A stretch of DNA of 64,000 nucleotides. Origin: Panopea generosa. Its lineage: Eukaryota; Mollusca; Bivalvia; Adapedonta; Hiatellidae. How positions within the stretch are numbered: position 1 is the first letter of the stretch; each line of letters opens with the position of its first letter. The position numbers were made by a program, and so were the translations under genes. Below, piece by piece: positions 1 through 11,000 of the stretch. The DNA is taken from the NCBI GenBank assembly GCA_029582155.1, contig CM055905.1, positions 6,760,062 through 6,824,061 on the forward strand, given 5' to 3'. The notes under the pieces were generated by a model. That model searched no databases. It had not been told where the DNA came from and saw only the letters and a list, made by a program, of their open reading frames with translations.

Positions 1-1125
1 GGTATTGTCCACAGTATTACAGGTTTGAATTCTTGGTGGATTCTTTTGTTTCATGTGTGGTAATAAGATATTTTACTTGATTTCGCCATAACAATTTACT
101 TGGTAGTGACTTTGTGTCTATCATGGAATTATTCAGTATGTGTTGGAGTTTATACTTGTAAAGTATCTGACATATATCAGGAATAAAGCCCATCTGTGCA
201 ACATTCGAACCATTATTAAAATGTATATAGCGGCGTATGAAAATCGTGTAACTCAGCGTATTCGGGGATAACAAGTGTAGCTTTCGGAGAAACATTAGCT
301 TTTCGATTTCAGCGGTAAGGCGCTTCATCCCAAGCATAGACTTGCACATGTCGGATGGTGTTCTTATTGAGAGTCCCTGTATTATATTCGCTACATAATG
401 TTGTAATTTATTTATCGTGTTAAATTCCGCGTTTAAAGGTTGTTACACAATTCGCAGCCGTACAATGCAGTAGGGATGAATATATTTTCATATAGGCTTT
501 TTGTGGTAAGTGGATTTAAACCAGAAGGTCTTACACTAAAGCCCAGCATGGCATGAAACGCGTTTTTGGCTTTTTTGCATCTTTCCACTGTTCGATCTTT
601 ACTTTTGTGAAACATGTCCTGGCGAATTCCTAGATGTGATAAAGTATTGGCATTCTCGAGATACAGGTCACCAAATAAGTTTTGCTAATATTGTATCGTG
701 TTTGCAGCCGAATATCATGATGCAGGATTAAGACGCATTGATATCAAATTGCTATGTTGTAGAGTAGCTGTAAATAATGTCGAGTAGTTTATGTACGTTG
801 TATGGACTATTAAGGCAATGTCATCTGCAAGAGTAGGATTTCCCGCTTTAACTCTGAGTTTGCTAGCGCTGTACTTCGATTCTTCAAGCTGTATAAGGAG
901 GTCGTTTATAAAGACCAGATATAGGAATGTTGACAGTACGCCGCCTTATAGGGAATGTTTTTGAGGTCGCACCATTAGTACGTATTACACAATCAAGGTG
1001 TTCGTAAGATTTTCTGATAACCCGCCATAACTTTCCAGATATTCCGAGATCGGCAATTTTGTGAAAAAGTCCGTCGTGCCATACAGTATCGAAAGCGGTT
1101 ACAAGGAATTGTCAGATACAGGCAT
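1..1125 (-). pseudogene. Degraded LINE reverse transcriptase fragment
   Basis: Minus-strand pieces in shifting frames read as a non-LTR reverse transcriptase. Around 1095-920 is a motif-A-like stretch (TAFDTVWHDGL) followed by GISGKLWRVIRKSYEHLD. Around 935-880 is VLSTFLYLVFINDLL, and near 815-860 is LADDIAL, the catalytic Asp pair. At 433-615 is a thumb-like region ending TALYGCELCNNL, and at 17-349 the C-terminal region with FIRRYIHF. Several frameshifts and stops break it, and the QG of motif B is lost in a deletion. The element probably runs off the left edge. It is a Jockey/CR1-type LINE by general look; the clade is not certain. No endonuclease is visible upstream before about 1125, so the copy is 5' truncated. 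Confidence 0.75.
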
Positions 1126-1672
1126 GTTTTTTTTAAATAAATTTAAATTAATGAATATTTTATTTTAAGTTTATATATTCAAATAGTTACTGTAGCTGGC
1201 AATATAATTAATACGCTATCCAAGGACAAAACAGTTACTGTACATGTTGATGTAATTTAATAAAATGGGATTACAGTCAGTATTCAGCAAAGTCCTCCTC
1301 GTCACAGAGAAGAAAACATTAGGATCCATCTGATTTGCAATTTGCTTTGTTCCTGCAATATCGTAGGGCTCATCCTTAACATTGTAGCTGCGAGATCATG
1401 AAACACTATACATGGCACACTGGGACACTTTCCTCTACGTCTTGGCTCGTAGTACTGGAAGTGAAACTTGATTAAGATTCACTTTTTAATACATCTTACA
1501 GTTTAGTCTTAACTTTCTTGTGTGTACGTTTCCTTAATAAAATATTGGAGTAAATAATAATTATATCCCTCCCCCGTAATACTCACTAGAATGCATAAGT
1601 TGATCCTTTACGTCTTGACTCGCAGTGTATTGAGTTTACTACTCGTTTGAGATTCGCTTTTGAATACATCTA

Positions 1673-1698
1673 AGTGTGCGTGCGTGCGCGCGTGTGTT
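1673..1698. repeat. GTGC/GT microsatellite
   Basis: Alternating purine-pyrimidine run of GTGC and GT units, a simple sequence repeat that could form Z-DNA. Confidence 0.8.
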
Positions 1699-2207
1699 TA
1701 AACAATTACGCTTAAAAGTTAAAAAAACAAAAACATTAACAACCATGTTTTCTAAGAAATGAGTAGAATTCAGCTGTTAAGTGTTTAAGATATAAAACAT
1801 TCAAGTTTCCGAGCGGTTCCCCTTATCCCAATAGCGGGAGTAGAGTAGAGTTACCGTCACCAGCGAGAGAGGGATACCCTTCCCACACAATAACCCCATG
1901 CTGTCTCTTCTCTATAATTGAAGTACTCTAACGCTCATTAAAGTATCGTTTACTTACAAAATACTTATAATTACGCTAAGTTACTAAAAAAAAAAACAAG
2001 TCGTTCCTTTTAAAATAGATTTTATTAATTGAAATGAAAACAGAGTCTGGCATTTTTGTGTGTAATGAATAAATAATAAATTGGTGTTATGTAATTAATG
2101 CCGATTAAAAAGCTTAGCTTTGCTAATGTTAAATTGTTACAACTTTCGACATCAGTCATGTGATGTTTTGCTTGTATTTAACAAACCGTTAAAAAAGGAC
2201 CCCTTGT

Positions 2208-2255
2208 CTGATCAAAATTTAACACTGATCAGTTTTTAACGACTGTTTTGATCAG
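2208..2255. repeat. Short inverted repeat
   Basis: A perfect 10 bp inverted repeat: CTGATCAAAA at 2208-2217 and TTTTGATCAG at 2246-2255, with a 28 nt spacer containing a further TGATCA-like core. No function is assigned. Confidence 0.6.
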
Positions 2256-5200
2256 AATTTAATGTTGAAATATGACCTGGTCAATTTTCAACATTGAAAA
2301 ATGTAATGTTACACAGGCCGGTGATTCGAATATTGTAACTTTAACAAGAAAAGTTATGTTAGTTTTGAATGAATGTACCCAAAAAAAAGCTTAAAAATAT
2401 AAAATGATATTTTTTGGATTTGTGTTTTGATACTGAGGTATCTAATTCCATATTTGATAAAGCAACAAAAAAGTTTCCGGTTGGTTGACCGTCCTTAATC
2501 TTAACTGCCAACCCTATTTTTTTCCAAATTAAAAAACCCCAAAAACATTACTTTCTTATTGTGTTTTTATCATCTAAATCATTTCCGTTACATAGACACT
2601 GCATTATACTTAACAAAATGTGGATTTTGAACATTCTAATGTGTGTACGATATTAAACATGGCCGCTCAGAGAGACAGAAAAAACTGCCCCGAACAAATG
2701 GGTTTTTTTTTGTTACTCAGAACAGCACAGTGAATCTTTAATGTACCTATCTCAAATATATAACAGTGTTAACATACATCTACAACCAATGATCGGCTTG
2801 CTCTGAACATCACTAGTACCTCGAAAGTGAAAAAAAAGAGAAGACAATCAAACGTGGTATACACCATTTTTTAACTGACTAACCAGAAACGGATATATTA
2901 TTTTGGCCTAAGTAATTTTAGAAATTGCTTTAAGTTAAAATCTATTAAATTTGGATATGTCCCTTTAAAGTAATACAATTTTGTAATTTAACCGATATTT
3001 TAGATTTACAGAAAACTGTTCGAAGATAAGCGGTCAGTGACCAATTTTCTATCAATTTTTGAGATAAAAGAAGAATATGTTATTAACTAAAGTTATAGTT
3101 CCTCGTTACAAAACATAAATATACAACAAATAACATGTCAGTTATTAGAATATAAATATCATACACCGATTTTTAAGATGCATGTGCATTACTTCCATCA
3201 CTTTTGGAGATAGAGAAAAAACACAAAACGGCCATATGTGCAGGTGTTTTTGTCCGCTTCATGCATTTTGTCCGCAGAAAAAATAGAAATAACGACATAT
3301 TTGATCATTATTACGCCTTTTGGTTGCAGAAAATTCAGGACATAGAAGACTTCTAACCGCATCAAAACAAAAGTCGACGTATTTCTATTTTTCCTGTGGA
3401 TAAAAAAGCGTTGCGAACAAAAAGTTCCAAGCAGACAAAAAAGTCATAGGCTTGCAAATAACCAGTCTATTTACATATTATTGAAAACGCAGGTTTTCCC
3501 TTACTGACATTTACACAATTCAGGTGATATTTCATAGAGAATAGAAATATGAGTAAGTTAAAATGTTGTTTGCTGGAACGACGCAGTATTGGATCTAGAG
3601 CGACTTTTATGTAGAATAAAAAAACGATAAAAAGGGATGTAAAGAACATCTAAGCAAATGACAATAACCATGATGATACTGATGACGGTGATGATGATAT
3701 TTTGCTTTTTTATTACGATGATGTTGATCTAGTAAGGGACCTTTATTCGGAACAATTGTCGGCTGGCTCAACAGAATATGCCACTAAAGAGTAGTGCCAT
3801 AGTAAATATAACTAGTGTGCACAAAATACTAGATTTTTTGTAGAATGGCGTTAAACGTCATGTTCAACACATTTATTAGACTATGTATTACATATCCAGT
3901 TTTATTTAATCATCACAAACTAAATATTTAATGCGCTATACCAACGTTGACGTTTTGCTTTAAAGCGTTTTTTGACGTAGGGTAAGGTTAAATAATTGAA
4001 TATTATAAAAATTCTAGTTTATCAATGTTTTTAAAACGCTCACATTAATTGTACAATATATTGTATGAAATGATATAAAAATTATGCAAAAATCGCTCGG
4101 TTTGTTTTTAGTAATTTTTATTTGAAGCCGTTTTTTTTTCGAAAAATTTGAGAGAAAACTGGTACTGGATTGTGAGCATGATGCAATTACAGATAAAGAT
4201 GGAAGAAATTAAAACTTAAGTGATCTTTTTCTTCTTTTTTCAGGGCTTTGTACTGCAGTGATTTATTTTTTCCTTGCATGAGTTAAATGGTAAGTATTTT
4301 AAAAATCACCACTGAAAATTTTATGCCGATACCAGCTTTCTTGACAATTCTGTGTCATTTCAGAATTGTTGGTTCGAATCGCATCGTGGGCGGATAGTTG
4401 ACATATTATTACTCTGGAAATGTATAGGTCTCACAGAAACATTGGATTTTGAAGAAAAAAAACCTAGTCAAGGTATGCTTTTTTCCCTTTATAATTGCAT
4501 ATCTTGAACCGCTAAGTGTGTTTTTCAAAAATTCATTCTTGAGTTCAAGTCTAAGAATATTCTTAAGAATATCTGTGAATACCACTCCTGTTATTTTTTT
4601 ATGTTTTACTTAACTAATATGCTTATTTTATGTATTTTGGGCAGAAGACTGACGCAATTTTCACTATGCAAAAAATGCTTTAAAGTTGGAACATTCAGTT
4701 TCCCTCTCCTATTGAAAAAATATATATACGGTAGTACCCTATACACCCCATATCATTAATTTGTCCAAACATCAATCCCCTACTCTAAGGGATTTGCAAT
4801 GATAAGACTGCTTTAGATATAAGATCATGAATATCTAGCAGAAAAGACCACGTATTGATGTTTAAGTGATCTTGGAAGAACACACACCACACAATTGTGC
4901 CCCTTTTAGCCACAGTAACATGGTTCTTGCGCTTGAATAAGACCTATGTAATTTGATTTGAAATATTCTCAAAATGTTTCATGACGGTTGTGGATTCTTG
5001 CTACAGATGAGTAGAGCAAAAGCTGGCATAGCACATACTGCAATGAGACACCACTGTGTTAAAAAGGTGACTTCTAGGAGTTTGACAGATACATGTATTT
5101 ATGAGCATTTGAGGACTTTTTTTAAAAAAAAACAACTTATGGTGACACTACACTGTCTTTAAAAAAACGCTGGTCAACCTACCAGTTATTGTGCATTTTA

Positions 5201-5445
5201 TGTGAGGATAAATTCTAGCTATGAAAAAATTATGTGGAATATGTTGACTTTTTCTTAACCGTTGAAATCTTAAACCTTATTTTACATAAAACAAAATTGT
5301 GTAGTGAGACCTTTAGGTCTTTATTAACCATATACAGTTAACAAACGTTTAGAAATCCACTAAGTAAAAGTGATGCATGCAATTGTGTCAAATAAGGGAC
5401 AGGTGTAAACATGGCAGTACTGTTAAATTTATTATTTTTAGAAAG

Positions 5446-5835
5446 TGTAGCTATACTATTTAATTTCCGAAACTAAAAAAAAATAATAAAAAATTCATTA
5501 TAAAAAAATGAGTTAAACCGAGCTGCGATTAAATTTACACAATATCGCTCGATAAACCTTTAACTCTTAAGATTTAAATATTCTTTATATGTCTGTTTAA
5601 GAAACATGATGTTGTTCTTGGAAAGCTAAAGTATGTTCAGAAAGCTTATACTATTTAATTTCCGAAACTGAAAAGATTATTAAAATTCATTATTAAATTA
5701 ATGGGTTGAACCGAGCTGGTTATCGTGATTAAATCTACATACTTTCATTTATTTTTCGATTTTAATATGCTTTACATTTCTATGTTAGAAACATAATGGT
5801 GTTCTTAGAATGCTAATGTTATTGAACATCGATCA
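5446..5835. repeat. Diverged tandem duplication, about 196 bp unit
   Basis: Two adjacent copies begin with the same CTATTTAATTTCCGAAACT-type sequence at about 5455 and 5650, and share an ACCGAGCTG motif and an AAACATAATG-GTTCTT motif in the same order. Divergence and small indels show the duplication is old. No coding potential is visible. Confidence 0.7.
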
Positions 5836-6486
5836 AGAATTACAGAAGCCAAAACATGTACTGAAAATATGTCATTTCGCATTAAATTATGCGGTTTAAA
5901 AACCTGGCAGTACTCCTTAAAATCTTTATTATTTGTTCGACTTTAGATATCACAGATGTACATCGGAAGTCCGACTCTTGGGAAATATTACATCTTGGAG
6001 TAGGATTTTGAAAACTCAATGGTGCTTGGAGTAGAAATTTCAAAAATGTCTAACCTGACTTGTCTACTAAGCCGTCTGCATCTCCAGGCTTACAGCGCTC
6101 ACAGCCATTTGATCCATGTCCGTTGTAGCAATTTTGTTTTAAATTAATATACTGTGTTTCCATTTAGAATGACAGTTATATTATTCGTGTATAGTTTGGT
6201 ACTTAAATACATACATCAATACAATAAATAATGTTGAGAGATATGATCGTTTTGATAAAACAACAATTAGCTTAAAGGGGTCGTCTAAAAAGAAACTTAA
6301 AGGTTCTTTTTTCAACAACTGTATTTTATTTTCTGGAAAAAGTATTTGTTGCATTTTGGTATTAATTCGTTTTATATATATATATTCACAAATTATTATC
6401 TCCATATATATATCATGTATTGTGAATGAGCATCTGAAAAGATCCCAAAAATCGTAAATTCCGTTGTTGTGAATTTAATTATCTCC

Positions 6487-6489
<3 letters not shown>
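5836..6489. other. Intergenic stretch, nothing recognised
   Basis: AT-rich sequence with only a 74-residue chance frame (6181-6405, minus) that overlaps simple TA repeats. No family resemblance is seen. Confidence 0.6.

Positions 6490-6536
<47 letters not shown>
6490..6536. repeat. (TA)n microsatellite
   Basis: About 23 uninterrupted TA dinucleotides. Confidence 0.95.
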
Positions 6537-6539
<3 letters not shown>

Positions 6540-6584
6540 ATACATTATGGTGATTTTGTAATGTAATTAAATATGATAAAGCTA

Positions 6585-7050
6585 CATTTGAATGTTTGTT
6601 ATAATTTGTTCATGAGAAAATAAGAAATAAAGTGAGTATCCGTAGAAATGAAGCCAACGTTTTGTGGATATAACTTATTAAATTTAAAATCTGCTATAAT
6701 AATCAAATACAAACAAGCGACTTTTGAATGCTTCTTGTTAAAGTTTGTGCATGAGAAAATAACAAATAAAGTGGATGTTTGTGGAAAATTTTAAGTGATT
6801 TATTTGCGAACAAGTTACTGTAACATTTGAAAGCGTTTTGTTATAATTTGTACATGAGAAAATAACAAATAAAGTGAGTATCTGTAGAAATGCGGTCAAC
6901 GTTTTGTAGATTTAACTTTTTAATTGTAAAATCTATAATAATAATTTGTGAACTAGCAACAATGTTTTCAGTTATAATTTTCGCTTGAGAAAATAACAAA
7001 AACAATTGGTGTTGGTGGAAATATAGTCAACGGTTTGTAGATTAAACTCA
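6585..7050. repeat. Four diverged tandem units of about 110-140 bp
   Basis: The core 'CATGAGAAAATAA.AAATAAAGTG' recurs near 6610, 6750, 6853 and, more diverged, 6986. It is preceded by a GTTATAATTTGT-like block and followed in most units by 'GTAGAAATG...CAACGTTTTGTAGAT'. Non-coding, degenerate tandem repeat. Confidence 0.7.
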
Positions 7051-7391
7051 TCGAGTGTGTGGTCCTTGATTGGCGAGTGGTCTTAGGCGCCTCTCATCGC
7101 TGATGTCGAAGGTTATAGTCACTGTGGCTCCAAAACCTTTATATGAGAAAATTACCAGTTACAGCGAAAGGACGGTGGTTCTACTCCGATTCATTCCGAG
7201 ATCTTTCTCAACCAATGAAAACTGGATATGCCATATATAACCTGAAATCTACAATTATAATCAATTGTGAAGAAGGAAGTTTATTACAATAGATAAAATG
7301 TACCATTGCAAAATACTATGCGTTAGTTCAAACCACAAGACTTTATTTTAACAATGGTGGTGGTTATGATTTCCTGTTTTCTCTTAATAAA

Positions 7392-7545
7392 AGAGCGAAG
7401 TGCGTGGCTCAGTGGAAGAACGCCGATCCCATGATCGGAAGATAGTGGGTTCGATCCTCCGTTTGGTATGTTTGAGCAAGACACCTTTTCCGCCTATATT
7501 TATTACTGGCTCTACCCAGGAAAACTTCAAGTGTGAACAAACTGA
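7392..7545 (+). mobile_element. tRNA-derived SINE, copy 1
   Basis: The 5' part (about 7396-7465) is tRNA-like: an A-box-like TGGCTCAGTGGAAGAACG and a B-box GGGTTCGATCC. Downstream (7470-7522) is a core ending CTGGCTCTACCCAGGAA, shared almost base for base with the copy at 24001-24150. By memory this core resembles the deeply conserved 'Nin' domain of metazoan SINEs (GCAAGACAC...CTACCCAGG). The copy lies downstream of the monooxygenase gene. Overlapping short frames on both strands are shadows. Confidence 0.75.
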
Positions 7546-7929
7546 ACAAAAAAGGAATAATGATGTAAGAAACAATACGTAGAGGTGGTTTAATATTAAG
7601 TACTGTGCACAAGGCGGGAAACTAACATTATCGCACATGTTTAAAACTTGTATTTAAATTAAAACTTTCCATCAAAAATGCAAATATTGATGCTTTAATA
7701 CATATATTCTATATATATTAAATGTATTTTCTTGTTATGATTAAGCCAATAGTAATAATTAACATCGAGTTCAGGTCAATGTGTGCAAGACTTTCATTTG
7801 CTGTATAATGAAGCAACTGAAAGCAAACGTTCTGCCAATCAAAGCTGTTGGATGTGATCACTGTTTCACTTGATCGTGTACTTATTCATTCGTTGCCGCT
7901 TTATAAATGGAATTATACCAATTGTTTCT
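7546..7929. other. Probable 3' flank or 3' UTR of the monooxygenase gene
   Basis: This lies directly downstream of the predicted stop codon on the minus strand. It is AT-rich and non-coding. I could not choose a single polyadenylation site with confidence. Confidence 0.4.
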
Positions 7930-8007
7930 TTACGTGCACACTGGTGAGGGCGGGACATATGGGTGAGCCGTTTCCTTTTCTACCTGCACGAGTTCCTCGG
8001 GCCGGGG
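7930..8007 (-). CDS. MOXD1: Monooxygenase exon 12: C-terminus
   Basis: Residues 544-568 and TAA stop, PRPEELVQVEKETAHPYVPP then SPVCT. This matches the proline-rich 'PY..P..C' end of MOXD proteins. Acceptor ATTTTCAG; phase 0 fits exon 11. It is 6.6 kb from exon 11, across the 63 bp array. Weaker than the others because the segment is short. Confidence 0.65.
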   Translation of the reverse strand, partial: PRPEELVQVEKETAHPYVPPSPVCT

Positions 8008-11000
8008 CTGAAAATATGACAATACAAAAACGATCTGTGTATCTTTGATTTTAAAAATTGTTGTCATTGTTATAAAACTTTGAGTCATACTCTACTCAGA
8101 TTTGTACTCAAACACAAGTTGCAGGATTTATATATATAAACACAAATTAAAATAAAAGCATTTGGCAAAGTCGCTTAAACATGAAATTATCTATACGTAG
8201 ATTTTATGTGAAATAGTAGTTATTTACATTTATTTCTATATTTGGTGCTTTTGGTTTTAAGTTGAGTATGGAATATTGAGTTTAGAACAAAACAGTTTCA
8301 TAACCTCGAATCCTTGTTAGCAAAGACCGCAACCAAGAAATAAAAACTATCTCGGTTTCATTGAGTCTTCCAATGAGAAACGTGATTCTCATTTGTGTGT
8401 GTTACGGAAATATTTAAACACCATTCAGACATTTCATGTGATTTCATTGAATGGTGTTCTCAGACTTGCAGGGTATTATACACTGCATCTGCCTTTGATA
8501 AAATCACCACGTTTTCGCATACTTAGAGAACGCAACCATAAACAGTAATTTAAATAGATAACCAAACATGTTTGTCGATTTCAATTTAATATTCATTTGT
8601 AAAATGTCAAAAGTAAAAATTATTTATCAAATGTATTGAACAGTTTTACGGTTTATTTTTTATCAAGAACTGTTTTCAAAGTGTAGAAATTACCGATGTC
8701 ATTCGGTTAAACAGTAGGTAAAGTTGAACACTAGTCTCTTGAGTAATGTTTTTAAGAATAAAACATTAAATTGCGTTAGAATATTGCTAAGTATTACTGT
8801 AATTTTGAAATATGCGACCGTATACGATGTCTATAATGATTGTTTAAAAAATGTTGGCAACCATTAAAACTTCATATATGGTCGCACATTTCAAAATTAC
8901 AGTATACTTATCCCTATAATATCTAAATATCGTGTTCCTTGAAAGCACAAACCAACTAAGAAATAAAAATGTGATGTTTTATAGAGTCTAACCTTGATCT
9001 AATAGCTCTGTTCAAGTGATTGGGCCTGCTATTGGTGAGTAATGAAATATATAACACGACACGCTAACTAGCTGTACTGTGATTGGGCCTGCTCTTGGTT
9101 AGTAATGAAGTTTATAACACGGCACGCTAACTAGCTGTACTGTGATTGGGTCTGCTCTTGGTGAGTGATGAAGTGTATAACACAACATGCTAACTAGCTA
9201 TACTGTGATTGGGCCTGCTCTCGGTGAGTGATGAAGTATATAACACAACACGCTAACTAGCTATACTGTGATTGGGTCTGCTCTCGGTGAGTGATGAAGT
9301 GTATAACACAACATGCTAACTAGCTATACTGTGATTGGGCCTGCTCTCGGTGAGTGATGAAGTATATAACACAACACGCTAACTAGCTATACTGTGATTG
9401 GGTCTGCTCTCGGTGAGTGATGAAGTATATAACACAACATGCTAACTAGCTGTACTGTGATTGGGTCTGCTCTTGGTGAGTGATGAAGTGTATAACACAA
9501 CATGCTAACTAGCTATACTGTGATTGGGCCTGCTCTCGGTGAGTGATGAAGTATATAACACAACATGCTAACTAGCTATACTGTGATTGGGCCTGCTCTC
9601 GGTGAGTGATGAAGTATATAACACAACATGCTAACTAGCTATACTGTGATTGGGCCTGCTCTTGGTGAGTGATGAAGTGTATAACACAACATGCTAACTA
9701 GCTATACTGTGATTGGGCCTGCTCTCGGTGAGTGATGAAGTGTATAACACAACATGCTAACTAGCTATACTGTGATTGGGCCTGCTCTTGGTGAGTGATG
9801 AAGTGTATAACACAACATGCTAACTAGCTGTACTGTGATTGGGCCTGCTCTCGGTGAGTGATGAAGTGTATAACACAACATGCTAACTAGCTGTACTGTG
9901 ATTGGGTCTGCTCTTGGTGAGTGATGAAGTGTATAACACAACATGCTAACTAGCTATACTGTGATTGGGCCTGCTCTCGGTGAGTGATGAAGTATATAAC
10001 ACAACATGCTAACTAGCTATACTGTGATTGGGCCTGCTCTCGGTGAGTGATGAAGTATATAACACAACATGCTAACTAGCTATACTGTGATTGGGCCTGC
10101 TCTTGGTGAGTGATGAAGTGTATAACACAACATGCTAACTAGCTATACTGTGATTGGGCCTGCTCTCGGTGAGTGATGAAGTGTATAACACAACATGCTA
10201 ACTAGCTATACTGTGATTGGGCCTGCTCTCGGTGAGTGATGAAGTGTATAACACAACATGCTAACTAGCTGTACTGTGATTGGGCCTGCTCTCGGTGAGT
10301 GATGAAGTGTATAACACAACATGCTAACTAGCTGTACTGTGATTGGGTCTGCTCTTGGTGAGTGATGAAGTGTATAACACAACATGCTAACTAGCTATAC
10401 TGTGATTGGGCCTGCTCTCGGTGAGTGATGAAGTGTATAACACAACACGCTAACTAGCTATACTGTGATTGGGTCTGCTCTCTGGTGAGTGATGAAGTGT
10501 ATAACACAACATGCTAACTAGCTATACTGTGATTGGGCCTGCTCTCGGTGAGTGATGAAGTATATAACACAACATGCTAACTAGCTGTACTGTGATTGGG
10601 CCTGCTCTCGGTGAGTGATGAAGTGTATAACACAACATGCTAACTAGCTGTACTGTGATTGGGTCTGCTCTTGGTGAGTGATGAAGTGTATAACACAACA
10701 TGCTAACTAGCTATACTGTGATTGGGCCTGCTCTCGGTGAGTGATGAAGTATATAACACAACATGCTAACTAGCTATACTGTGATTGGGCCTGCTCTCGG
10801 TGAGTGATGAAGTGTATAACACAACATGCTAACTAGCTATACTGTGATTGGGCCTGCTCTCGGTGAGTGATGAAGTGTATAACACAACATGCTAACTAGC
10901 TATACTGTGATTGGGCCTGCTCTCGGTGAGTGATAAAGTGTATAAAACAACATGCTAACTAGCTGTACTGTGATTGGGCCTGCTCTCGGTGAGTGATGAA

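Larger units (their letters stand above)
1126..5445. other. AT-rich intergenic stretch without recognisable gene
   Basis: Only short chance reading frames of about 60 residues occur, with low-complexity A/T runs. I see no protein family, RNA gene or mobile-element ends. It contains a small GT/GC microsatellite at 1673-1698 and a short inverted repeat at 2208-2255. Confidence 0.6.

Noticed and set aside
6181-6405. 74-residue minus frame
   Set aside because: AT-rich, overlaps TA repeats, with no recognisable motif.
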